A stretch of DNA of 64,000 nt from the NCBI GenBank assembly GCA_031769625.1, contig JAUIMM010002560.1:310001-374000 (forward strand). Direction: 5' to 3'. The stretch's first letter is position 1. Each line of letters starts with the position of its first letter. This DNA comes from Taudactylus pleione (lineage: Eukaryota > Chordata > Amphibia > Anura > Myobatrachidae). The notes below the pieces were generated by a model that ran no database searches, had not been told where the DNA came from, and saw nothing but the letters and a program-made list of their open reading frames with translations. The position numbers were made by a program, and so were the translations under genes. Below are positions 27,190 through 36,335 of the stretch, piece after piece.

Positions 27190-30100
27190 CAAAGTATGCG
27201 CTTTAGTTGTTTCCATTGGTTTCAATGCATTTTGGCCTAAGACGAGCATTTGCTGTTTTCTCTTAAACGCAACATGGGAGAAAAACCATTTCACATCACA
27301 TTTGTGGGTGTTGGTCTTAAACACAATCTGTGAAATTTTGAGCTGTCTGTGTTTGCTACAAGAGGAGATATCACAAAGAATGCGCTTTTGTTGTTTCCAT
27401 TGGTTTCAATGCATTTTGGCCTAAAACGAGCATTTGCTGTTTTCTCTTAAATGCAACATGGGAGAAAAAGCATTTCACATCACATTTGTGGGTCTTGGTC
27501 TTCAACACAATCTGTGAAATGTTGAGCTGTCTGTGTTTGCTACAAGAGGAGATATCGCAAAGAATGCGCTTTTGTTGTTTCCATTGGTTTCAATACATTT
27601 TGGCCTAAAACGAGCATTTGCTGTTTTCTCTTAAATGCAACATTAGAGAAACACCATTTCACATCACATTTGTGGGTCTTGTTCTTCAACACATTCTGTG
27701 AAATTTTGAGCTGTCTGTGTTTGATACAAGAGGAGATATCGCGAAGTATGGGTTTTTGCTGTTTCCATTGGTTTCAATGCATTTTGGCCTAAGACGAGCA
27801 TTTGCTGTTTTCTCTTAAACGCAACATTAGAGAAACACCATTTCACATCACATTTGTGGGTCTTGGTCTTCAACACATTCTGTGAAATTTTGAGCTGTCT
27901 GTGTTTGATACAAGAGGAGATATCGCAAAGAATGCACTTTTGTTGTTTCCATTGGTTTCAATGCATTTTGGTCTAAAACGAGCATTTGCTGTTTTCTCTT
28001 AAATGCAACATTAGAGAAACACCATTTCACATCACATTTGTGGGTCTTGGTCTTCAACACATTCTGTGAAATTTTGAGCTGTCTGTGTTTGATACAAGAG
28101 GAGATATCGCAAAGTATGGGTTTTTGCTGTTTCCATTGGTTTCAATGCATTTTGGCCTAAAACGAGCATTTGCTGTTTTTTCTTAAACACAACATGGGAG
28201 AAAAACCATTTCACATCACATTTGTGGGTCTTGGTCTTCAACACAATCTGTGAAATTTTGAGCTGTCTGTGTTTGCTACAAGAGGAGATATCACAAAGAA
28301 TGTGCTTTTGTTGTTTCCATTGGTTTCAATGCATTTTGGCCTAAAACGAGCATTTGCTGTTTTCTCTTAAATGCAGCTTGGGAGACAAACCATTTCACAT
28401 CACGTTTGTGGGTCTTGGTCTTCAACACATTCTGTGAAATTTTGAGCTGTCTGTGCTTTCTACAAGAGGAGATATCACAAAGAATGCACTTTTGTTGTTT
28501 CCATTGGTTTCAATGCATTTTGGCCTAAAACGAGCATATGCTGTTTTCACTTAAATGCAGCATGGGAGAAAAACCATTTCACATCACGTTTGTGGGTCTT
28601 GGTCTTCAACACATTCTGTGAAATTTTGAGCTGTCTGTGTTTGCTACAAGATTTGATATCACAAAGTATGCGCATTTGTTGTTTCCATTGGTTTCAATGC
28701 ATTTTGGCCTAAAACGAGCATTTGCTGTTTTCTCTTAAACGCAACATGGGAGAAAAACAATTTCACATCACATTTGTGGGTCTTTGTCTTCAACACAATC
28801 TGTGAAATTTTGAGCTGTTTGTGCTTGCTACAAGAGGAGATATCACAAAGTATGCGCTTTAGTTGTTTCCATTGGTTTCAATGCATTTTGGCCTAAGACG
28901 AGCATTTGCTGTTTTCTCTTAAATGCAACATGGGAGAAAAACCAATTCACATCACATTTGTGGGTGTTGGTCTTAAACACAATCTGTGAAATTTTGAGCT
29001 GTCTGTGTTTGCTACAAGAGGAGATATCACAAAGAATGCGCTTTTGTTGTTTCCATTGGTTTCAATGCATTTTGGCCTAAAACGAGCATTTGCTGTTTTC
29101 TCTTAAATGCAACATGGGAGAAAAAGCATTTCACATCACATTTGTGGGTCTTGTTCTTCAACACATTCTGTGAAATGTTGAGCTGTCTGTGTTTGCTACA
29201 AGAGGAGATATCACAAAGTATGCGCTTTTGTTGTTTCCATTGGTTTCAATGCATTTTGGCCTAAAACGAGCATTTGCTGTTTTCTCTTAAATGCAACATT
29301 AGAGAAACACCATTTCACATCACATTTGTGGGTCTTGTTCTTCAACACATTCTGTGAAATTTTGAGCTGTCTGTGTTTGATACAAGAGGAGATATCGCGA
29401 AGTATGGGTTTTTGCTGTTTCCATTGGTTTCAATGCATTTTGGCCTAAGACGAGCATTTGCTGTTTTCTCTTAAACGCAACATTAGAGAAACACCATTTC
29501 ACATCACATTTGTGGGTCTTGGTCTTCAACACATTCTGTGAAATTTTGAGCTGTCTGTGTTTGATACAAGAGGAGATATCGCAAAGAATGCACTTTTGTT
29601 GTTTCCATTGGTTTCAATGCATTTTGGCCTAAAACGAGCATTTGCTGTTTTCTCTTAAATGCAACATTAGAGAAACACCATTTCACATCACATTTGTGGG
29701 TCTTGGTCTTCAACACATTCTGTGAAATTTTGAGCTGTCTGTGTTTGATACAAGAGGAGATATCGCAAAGTATGGGTTTTTGCTGTTTCCATTGGTTTCA
29801 ATGCATTTTGGCCTAAAACGAGCATTTGCTGTTTTCTCTTAAACACAACATGGGAGAAAAACCATTTCACATCACATTTGTGGGTCTTGGTCTTCAACAC
29901 AATCTGTGAAATTTTGAGCTGTCTGTGTTTGCTACAAGAGGAGATATCACAAAGAATGTGCTTTTGTTGTTTCCATTGGTTTCAATGCATTTTGGCCTAA
30001 AACGAGCATTTGCTGTTTTCTCTTAAATGCAGCTTGGGAGACAAACCATTTCACATCACGTTTGTGGGTCTTGGTCTTCAACACATTCTGTGAAATTTTG

Positions 30101-30950
30101 AGCTGTCTGTGCTTTCTACAAGAGGAGATATCACAAAGTATGCACTTTTGTTGTTTCCATTGGTTTCAATGCATTTTGGCCTAAAACGAGCATATGCTGT
30201 TTTCACTTAAATGCAGCATGGGAGAAAAACCATTTCACATCACGTTTGTGGGTCTTGGTCTTCAACACATTCTGTGAAATTTTGAGCTGTCTGTGTTTGC
30301 TACAAGATTTGATATCACAAAGTATGCGCATTTGTTGTTTCCATTGGTTTCAATGCATTTTGGCCTAAAACGAGCATTTGCTGTTTTCTCTTAAACGCAA
30401 CATGGGAGAAAAACAATTTCACATCACATTTGTGGGTCTTTGTCTTCAACACAATCTGTGAAATTTTGAGCTGTTTGTGCTTGCTACAAGAGGAGATATC
30501 ACAAAGTATGCGCTTTAGTTGTTTCCATTGGTTTCAATGCATTTTGGCCTAAGACGAGCATTTGCTGTTTTCTCTTAAATGCAACATGGGAGAAAAACCA
30601 ATTCACATCTCATTTGTGGGTGTTGGTCTTAAACACAATCTGTGAAATTTTGAGCTGTCTGTGTTTGCTACAAGAGGAGATATCACAAAGAATGCGCTTT
30701 TGTTGTTTCCATTGGTTTCAATGCATTTTGGCCTAAAACGAGCATTTGCTGTTTTCTCTTAAATGCAACATGGGAGAAAAAGCATTTCACATCACATTTG
30801 TGGGTCTTGTTCTTCAACACATTCTGTGAAATGTTGAGCTGTCTGTGTTTGCTACAAGAGGAGATATCACAAAGTATGCGCTTTTGTTGTTTCCATTGGT
30901 TTCAATGCATTTTGGCTTAAAACGAGCATTTGCTGTTTTCTCTTAAATGC
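27190..30950. repeat. Nine-monomer higher-order repeat, about 2.3 copies
   Basis: Distinctive monomers recur at exactly 1656 bp. Examples are 'gctttagttg' near 27199, 28857 and 30513; the 'cttgttcttcaac' monomer near 27679 and 29335; and 'cttgctttcta'-like 'gtgctttctac' near 28453 and 30109. A third, partial copy ends near 30.95 kb, where one monomer has 'ttggcttaaaac'. The repeats differ at only scattered bases. Confidence 0.78.
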
Positions 30951-32461
30951 AACATGGGAGAAAAAGCATTTCACATCACATTTGTGGGTCTTGGTCTTCA
31001 ACACATTCTGTGAAATTTTGAGCTGTCTGTGTTTGCTACAAGAGGAGATATCACAAAAAATGCGCATTTGTTGTTTCCATTGGTTTCAATGCATTTTGGC
31101 CTAAAACGAGCATTTGCTGTTTTCTCTTAAATGCAACATGGGAGAAAAACCTTTTCACATCACATTTGTGGGTCTTGGTCTTCAACACAATCTGTGAAAT
31201 TTTGAGCTGTCTGTGCTTGCTACAAGAGGAGATATCACAAAGTATGCGCTTTTGTTGTTTCCATTGGTTTCAATGCATTTTGGCCTAAGACGAGCATTTG
31301 CTGTTTTCTCTTAAACGCAACATTAGAGAAACACCATTTCACATCACGTTTGTGGGTCTTGGTCTTCAACACATTCTGTGAAATTTTGAGCTGTCTGTGT
31401 TTGCTACAAGAGGAGATATCACAAAGTATGCGCATTTGTTGTTTCCATTGGTTTCAATACATTTTGGCCTAAGATGAGCATTTGCTGTTTTCTCTTAAAC
31501 GCAACATGGGAGAAAAACCATTTCACATCAGATTTGTGGGTGTTGGTCTTAAACACAATCTGTGAAATTTTGAGCTGTCTGTGTTTGCTACAAGAGGAGA
31601 TATCACAAAGAATGCGCTTTTGTTGTTTCCATTGGTTTCAATGCATTTTGGCCTAAAAAAAGCATTTGCTGTTTTCTCTTAAATGCAGCTTGGGAGAAAA
31701 ACCATTTCACATCACGTTTGTGGGTCTTTGTCTTCAACACACTCTGTGAAATTTTGAGCTGTCTGTGCTTGCTACAAGAGGAGATATCACAAAGTATGCA
31801 CTTTTGTTGTTTCCATTGGTTTCAATGCATTTTGGCCTAAAACGAGCATTTGCTGTTTTCTCTTAAATGCAGCATGGGAGAAAAACAATTTCACATCAGG
31901 TTTGTGGGTCTTGGTCTTCAACACATTCTGTGAAATTTTGAGCTGTCTGTGTTTGCTACAAGAGGAGATATCACAAAGTATGCGCATTTGTTGTTTCCAT
32001 TGGTTTCAATGCATTTTGGCCTAAATCGAGCATTTGCTGTTTTCTCTTAAACGCAACATGGGAGAAAAACAATTTCACATCACATTTGTGGGTCTTGGTC
32101 TTCAACACAATCTGTGAAATTTTGAGCTGTCTGTGCTTGCTACAAGATTAGATATCACAAAGAATGCGCTTTTGTTGTTTCCATTGGTTTCAATGCATAT
32201 TGGCCTAAAACGAGCATTTGCTGTTTTCTCTTAAATGCAACATTAGAGAAAAACCATTTCACATCACATTTGTGGGTCTTGGTCTTCAACACATTCTGTG
32301 AAATTTTGAGCTGTCTGTGTTTGATACAAGAGGAGATATTGCGAAGTATGCGCATTTGTTGTTTCCATTGGTTTCAATGCATTTTGGCCTAAATCGAGCA
32401 TTTGCTGTTTTCTCTTAAACGCAACATGGGAGAAAAACCATTTCACATCACATTTGTGGGT

Positions 32462-32934
32462 AATCCTTTTTTTATTGAAAAACTTGCAGCATATAAATAA
32501 ATACATAGAAAAATACTGCACTTCAACATATCTTTTGCCATATATACAAAAATCAACCAGGTTACTGTAATCAAAATATATGACTCTATCAAATTCTGCA
32601 AAGAGCCACAAAACAGATAAACCTCCTAAACATAACACATCACACACTCCACCCAGACAAGACAGTGTACAAACCATCACCTGAAACATCAAAATATCAT
32701 TAAAACAATAAACTTTAACACAATAAGCTTTTAGCTATTCCCTTTTTTCAAAAAAGACTTTAAACTATCACCAACACTAACTCCAACACATAGAGAAAAT
32801 GAAGGAGCTGTTTAGGCGCATGAAAATCATTCCATAAAAAACAGAAAAAATCCAAAAATCTACTGCGGAAGTGGAAAGAAGAGCTTCAAGCCCATAGGAT
32901 AAACAGGAAAAAGACTGGTACTTTTTGTCACCCA
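32462..32934 (-). other. 3' untranslated region of the LINE
   Basis: About 470 bp between the ORF2 tail stop and the satellite. It is AT-rich, unlike the GC-richer coding part, and has no open frame of interest. A minus-strand open frame that crosses into the satellite is accidental. It ends with AATAAA and a short A run followed by 'ggatta' at the satellite junction. There is no long poly(A) tail. Confidence 0.75.
32471..32476 (-). promoter_or_regulatory. Polyadenylation signal AATAAA at the LINE 3' end
   Basis: The plus strand reads 'tttatt', so the minus strand has AATAAA, followed at once by more A residues and then 'gg'. It lies about ten bases from the satellite junction, the right place for an element 3' end. 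It could also simply be the remains of the A tail. Confidence 0.5.
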
Positions 32935-33123
32935 CTAAGGGGGCTTCAGGTGCCTCCATCTCCTCGACCACCCAACAGCATCCAGTCTCCTCCTGTCCAT
33001 CTCCATCAGAGACCTAACCTCGTGAAGAATATTACACGCCACCACCTCACAGGGAAGGATTTTACTTCTAGTTGTTACTAAGCACCGTGCGCTCCACGTG
33101 TGATATCTAACCACTAAACTAAC
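32935..33123 (-). pseudogene. ORF2 fragment 4: C-terminal tail, shifted frame
   Basis: Right where fragment 3 stops, another frame is open for 62 codons and ends with TAG at 32937-32935. It reads as a basic, Trp- and Arg-rich tail (VSLVVRYHTWSARC at its start, RRRLDAVGWSRRWRHLKPP at its end), which is the kind of C terminus seen in Tx1-branch ORF2 proteins. A one- or two-base indel near 33125 explains the break. Confidence 0.7.
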
Positions 33124-35804
33124 TACAAAATGGTGACCAAATCATAACGCCCATACCCTTTGAATGCTCCGTAAACCCACTCAGGGTAACTGAGCCCCGA
33201 AAGGCACGGAATGCGTAAGGCGCTCGAAACTTTCTTATAAATCTCAATGTTAAAGGGACATTCAAGCAAGAAGTGGTCCATAGTCTCCTCCTCCCCTGGA
33301 CATTCCTCCCGTGGGCAACCACGATCATTGGCGCTTCTCCACCTGATGTGCCCCCTAACATAGAGCCTTCCTTGAAAAGAGAGCCAGGCCAGGTCCCTAT
33401 ACTTCAGTGGAATCCTCTCTGAACAGATCAAAGAGATCCCATCTGAGCAAACCTTGCCCGGGCAGTCCCTCAGTGATAGCGGGGCATAGAAGTGAGCCCG
33501 CAAAATGCCTCTCTCCAACTCCTTCCTAGAAAGGGTCTTGACATCACTCACCACTACTCCCCATAGCCTTGTCACTCTCAAGCACAGGATGACATAGATC
33601 GGAAGAGCACCAGACCTACCTCTGAAGGCTTTAACACGGCCGCCATCATACCAGAGCTCAAGGAAAGGAGACACCCAAGCCCTAAAACTCTCTACCCACC
33701 AAGGAGAAGTCTCCAGAAACAGACTTCCAAGATTCAATTTAATAAAAGTTGTGGCAAAAAACACCACCGGATTGACCATACCCAATCCACCTTCATTCCT
33801 TGGTCTGTAGGTTATACCCCTCTTGACAATGTTCATCCCGTTCCCCCAAAATAAAAGGAAGAACAAGGATAACACTTTGGACCACAAAGATTGTGGCAAG
33901 AAACACACGTAGCTGACATACAGAAAAATAGGAACCAGGAAAGTTTTGCACAAGTGAACCCTTTCCCTGTAGGAGAACTGCCAAGTTCTCCAGGACTGTA
34001 CTTTCCTGCTGGCTTCCTCTATCCTCTTTTCCCAATTTCGAGTGGCATAATCACCACGGTCAAAAATGATGCCTAAGATTTTGATCTGCGAACTTGCCCG
34101 GGGGAGACTGTCCGGAAGGCGAAATTCATCACCTTCCTCCCCCATCCAGAAAGCTTCACATTTGTCCTGATTTACTCTGGAGCATGAGGCTTCAGAGTAG
34201 TCGGAGACTAGGTGTTCTATACACTGAGCCTCTGCCACAGAGGACAGGACCACAGTGACATCATCCGCATAGGCCACCACCCTCAATGGAGCCTCTGGGC
34301 CCAGCTGCACCCCCCTCAATGCACTGCAACCAATCCTCCTTACGAAGGGATCGATCGTGAAAACATATAAGAGCGGGCTCAGGGGGCATCCCTGACGGAC
34401 ACCAGAGTCAACCTTGAAAGCAGGGCCCACCCAACCATTAACAAGCGGGAAGCTTTCGGCCTTATTGTATAAAACACGAAGCCAATCCACCACCCTCACT
34501 GGAAGACCATACCACTCCAGAACAGCCCACAGGTACTTGTGGTTCACCCGGTCAAAAGCCTTCGACTGGTCCAATGCCAGTAAGTACTTGCCCCACTTTT
34601 CAGCACGACAGCGTTCCACGGCCTCCCGGACGCCAAGGACAGCACTAAACGTGCTACGACCCTTCACAGTGCAATGCTGAGATGGAGACAGTACCAGCCC
34701 GGAAATTTCCATCAGCCGATTAAACAGTATTTTTGCCAGGATCTTTCTGTCCGTATTGAGAAGAGCGATGGGGCGCCAATTCTCAATACGGGATGGGTCC
34801 TTACCTTTTGATAACAATATGAGAGCGGAAGACCTCATGGAAGGAGGGAGCGACCCCTCATCCAGGCATTCATTATAGACCTCCATAAGGCGCGGAGCCA
34901 AGATGTCCCTGAAAGCTTTAAAGAACTCGGACGTTAAACCATCCGGACCTGGAGATTTTTTGATAGACAAACTGTCTATTGCCCTCTTGACTTCCTCCAC
35001 CGTCACATCATCACCCAAAGAGTCAAAGGAGGCATCAAGTTTCTGTAACCCTGGTGTCTCCCTCAGAAAGGACTCCATCCTCTCCCTAATAAGTGGCTGC
35101 TCAGACAGAAGGTCCGTATAATAGGACCTGATGACCCCCAGGATACCATCCCTGTCTTCACAGAGAGTACCCTGCCTGTCATACAGGCCCCTCACCTCCC
35201 TTAGATCAACCGCCTTCCTGCAACTCTGGTAGGGATCAGGCGAGTGGTATTTACCATAATCCCTCTCCAAAATCAAGGAAGCCAGCCGATCATATTGGAG
35301 CTCCCTCAACTGAGCTTTCACCCGGAAGATATCCCCACTATCTCCACACTCAGAGATCAGGAAATCAAGTTTCTTCCTCAAACTCTGGTAGACACATCTT
35401 TTTCTCAAGTTCTTTTGTGCTACCAGCCTCTGAAAAAGCCTTCGAGTCCTTTTTTTGCACTCTTCCCACCACTCAGACCTAGACCAACCAGCCTCCAGAA
35501 GTGTCTCCTGTAGTTGGAAGAAATCCCTAAAGGACTGGCTAATACTCTCTTCTTTCAGAAGGTCAGAGCTCAAACGCCAAAGGCCCCGGCCTCTCTGAGG
35601 AGTTTCCGAAGCATTCAACGCGACACTCAAGCAAACGTGGTCGGAGAATTCTACAGCCCTTACCTCAGGAGGCAGAGTTTTCGAACTCTCCTTAACAAAA
35701 AACCTATCTATCCTAGACCTACGATTGCTACAATGATACGTGTAACCCGTGAGGTCTGGACAATGGCGAATGTGCACATCGACCAGACCTGCCTCTCTAA
35801 CCAT
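33123..35804 (-). CDS. ORF2 fragment 3: endonuclease C terminus, reverse transcriptase and C-terminal CCHC
   Basis: The longest intact piece of ORF2, 893 codons from an internal ATG. Residues 30-36 (SRIDRFF) and 54-58 (SDHVC) close the endonuclease; Asp55 and His56 are its catalytic pair. The reverse transcriptase spans roughly 270-530: SPGPDGL at 284-290, NWRPIALLN at 342-350, the LDQSKAFD motif with the first catalytic Asp at 412, GVRQGCPLSP at 468-477, and AYADD at 511-515 with the other two catalytic Asp residues. Near the end, C830, C835, H844 and C849 form the C-terminal cysteine/histidine motif common in L1-group ORF2 proteins. It stops at 33123 through a frameshift; the tail is in the next frame. 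Internal initiation is not implied; the true start is upstream. Confidence 0.92.
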   Translation of the reverse strand: MVREAGLVDVHIRHCPDLTGYTYHCSNRRSRIDRFFVKESSKTLPPEVRAVEFSDHVCLSVALNASETPQRGRGLWRLSSDLLKEESISQSFRDFFQLQETLLEAGWSRSEWWEECKKRTRRLFQRLVAQKNLRKRCVYQSLRKKLDFLISECGDSGDIFRVKAQLRELQYDRLASLILERDYGKYHSPDPYQSCRKAVDLREVRGLYDRQGTLCEDRDGILGVIRSYYTDLLSEQPLIRERMESFLRETPGLQKLDASFDSLGDDVTVEEVKRAIDSLSIKKSPGPDGLTSEFFKAFRDILAPRLMEVYNECLDEGSLPPSMRSSALILLSKGKDPSRIENWRPIALLNTDRKILAKILFNRLMEISGLVLSPSQHCTVKGRSTFSAVLGVREAVERCRAEKWGKYLLALDQSKAFDRVNHKYLWAVLEWYGLPVRVVDWLRVLYNKAESFPLVNGWVGPAFKVDSGVRQGCPLSPLLYVFTIDPFVRRIGCSALRGVQLGPEAPLRVVAYADDVTVVLSSVAEAQCIEHLVSDYSEASCSRVNQDKCEAFWMGEEGDEFRLPDSLPRASSQIKILGIIFDRGDYATRNWEKRIEEASRKVQSWRTWQFSYRERVHLCKTFLVPIFLYVSYVCFLPQSLWSKVLSLFFLLFWGNGMNIVKRGITYRPRNEGGLGMVNPVVFFATTFIKLNLGSLFLETSPWWVESFRAWVSPFLELWYDGGRVKAFRGRSGALPIYVILCLRVTRLWGVVVSDVKTLSRKELERGILRAHFYAPLSLRDCPGKVCSDGISLICSERIPLKYRDLAWLSFQGRLYVRGHIRWRSANDRGCPREECPGEEETMDHFLLECPFNIEIYKKVSSALRIPCLSGLSYPEWVYGAFKGYGRYDLVTIL

Positions 35805-35809
35805 ACTAA

Positions 35810-35986
35810 CTAAAAATCTCGCATCATAGCCCAGGGTTGACTTTGCACCCCCCTGTCTTTGGGCCTTACAATGGTGTTAAAATCACCACCAAAGACAACC
35901 TGCCGGGCCGTAAAAAGGAATGGTTTTATCAGCCCAAAAAGGCACTTCCTATCCCAGGCCGACTGCGGCCCGTAGACGTTAATCAT
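35810..35986 (-). pseudogene. ORF2 fragment 2: central part of the endonuclease, shifted frame
   Basis: An open stretch of 58 codons is too short to be obvious alone but carries INVYGP and then VVFGGDFNTI, the central Asp/Asn motif of APE-type endonucleases in LINEs. It bridges fragments 1 and 3 in the right order and without a spacing gap. It ends at TAG (35812-35810), just where the main frame picks up with the segment before MVREAGLVDV. The recognition of this piece is what shows that ORF2 is one broken gene and not two separate ones. Confidence 0.78.
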
Positions 35987-36299
35987 GCCCCCTTAGGCTA
36001 ACATCCAAAACCATACACCTACCTATCTGTAATTCTATAATCTTGTGTACAGTTACCATATCAGTAAAAAGCACTGCCACCCCACAGTACGGCTCGGCCG
36101 CAAGAGACCAATAGGATGGGCCCCTCCTCCACTGGCTTTTGGCCCTGCGAAGTGTGGACAAGTCCCCTATTCTGGTCTCCTGCAAAAACAAAATATCAAT
36201 CTCAATCGTGTTGAAAAAAGAAAAGGCCATATAACGAGCACGTTCAGAATAAACGGAAGCCACATTAATGGTGGCACATCGTATAGGGTGTGTAGCCAT
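35979..36299 (-). pseudogene. ORF2 fragment 1: N terminus of the APE-type endonuclease
   Basis: This 106-residue piece starts at an ATG 36 bp after the ORF1 stop. Near residues 11-15 it has INVAS, where the family has a conserved Asn. LFLQET at 37-42 holds the metal-binding Glu (residue 41). GVAVLF near 73-78 is a typical strand of this fold. It ends at a stop only because the frame shifts: the expected continuation, beginning INVYGP, is found in the neighbouring frame at 35983. Around the break several residues normally present in the family appear to be missing, so a small deletion is likely. Confidence 0.8.
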
Positions 36300-36335
36300 A
36301 GTTCTAGATTATAGAGATAGGGCTCCATTTCACTT

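Larger units (their letters stand above)
1..32461. repeat. 184-bp satellite array, left arm (A-type monomers)
   Basis: Head-to-tail monomers of 184 bp, all in the same orientation; for example monomers begin at 1, 185 and 553. Each holds recognisable blocks in order: 'gggagaaaaacc', 'catttgtgggtcttgg', 'gaaattttgagctgtctgtg', 'ctacaagaggagatatcaca', 'tttgttgtttccattgg', 'tttcaatgcattttggcc' and 'gcatttgctgttttctctta'. Monomers differ by a few substitutions and rare 1-3 bp indels, and several discrete variants recur (caacacattctg or caacacaatctg; gatatcac or gatatcgcgaagtatggg; agaggagat or agattagat). About 176 monomers fit. The monomer length is close to one nucleosome repeat, as in many centromeric satellites, but function cannot be read from the sequence. 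The stretches 25.9-27.2 kb and 30.95-32.46 kb hold the same monomers without an obvious higher-order period. No gene is supported here. Confidence 0.98.
32935..36299 (-). pseudogene. LINE ORF2 (APE endonuclease + reverse transcriptase), three frame breaks
   Basis: This polyprotein would nick target DNA and reverse-transcribe the element RNA onto it. The ATG at 36299 opens with an endonuclease N terminus. The frame breaks near 35985, where a few codons also seem missing. The middle part continues in another frame (35986-35810). A second break near 35815 restores the first frame, which runs unbroken to a stop at 33123. The last ~62 codons continue in a third frame to a TAG at 32935. Key residues are present in the separate pieces: Glu of LFLQET, Asp/Asn of GGDFN, SDH, and YADD. 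The breaks could be real mutations or assembly errors in single-base runs; the raw-read check would settle this. Complete Tx1 ORF2 proteins are somewhat longer than the ~1120 codons here. Confidence 0.85.

Noticed and set aside
657..32355. Dozens of 60-106-codon open frames in the satellite, many with near-identical products
   Set aside because: They occur on both strands, and 184 is not a multiple of three, so each monomer shifts the frame. Small indels make and break them freely, and there is no sign of selection for coding.
1..32461. CRISPR-like array
   Set aside because: There are no unique spacers between short repeats; the whole 184-bp unit is repeated head to tail.
32264..32692. 142-codon minus-strand frame across the LINE 3' UTR and the satellite
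   Set aside because: It joins two unrelated sequences at the insertion junction, and its product matches nothing expected.
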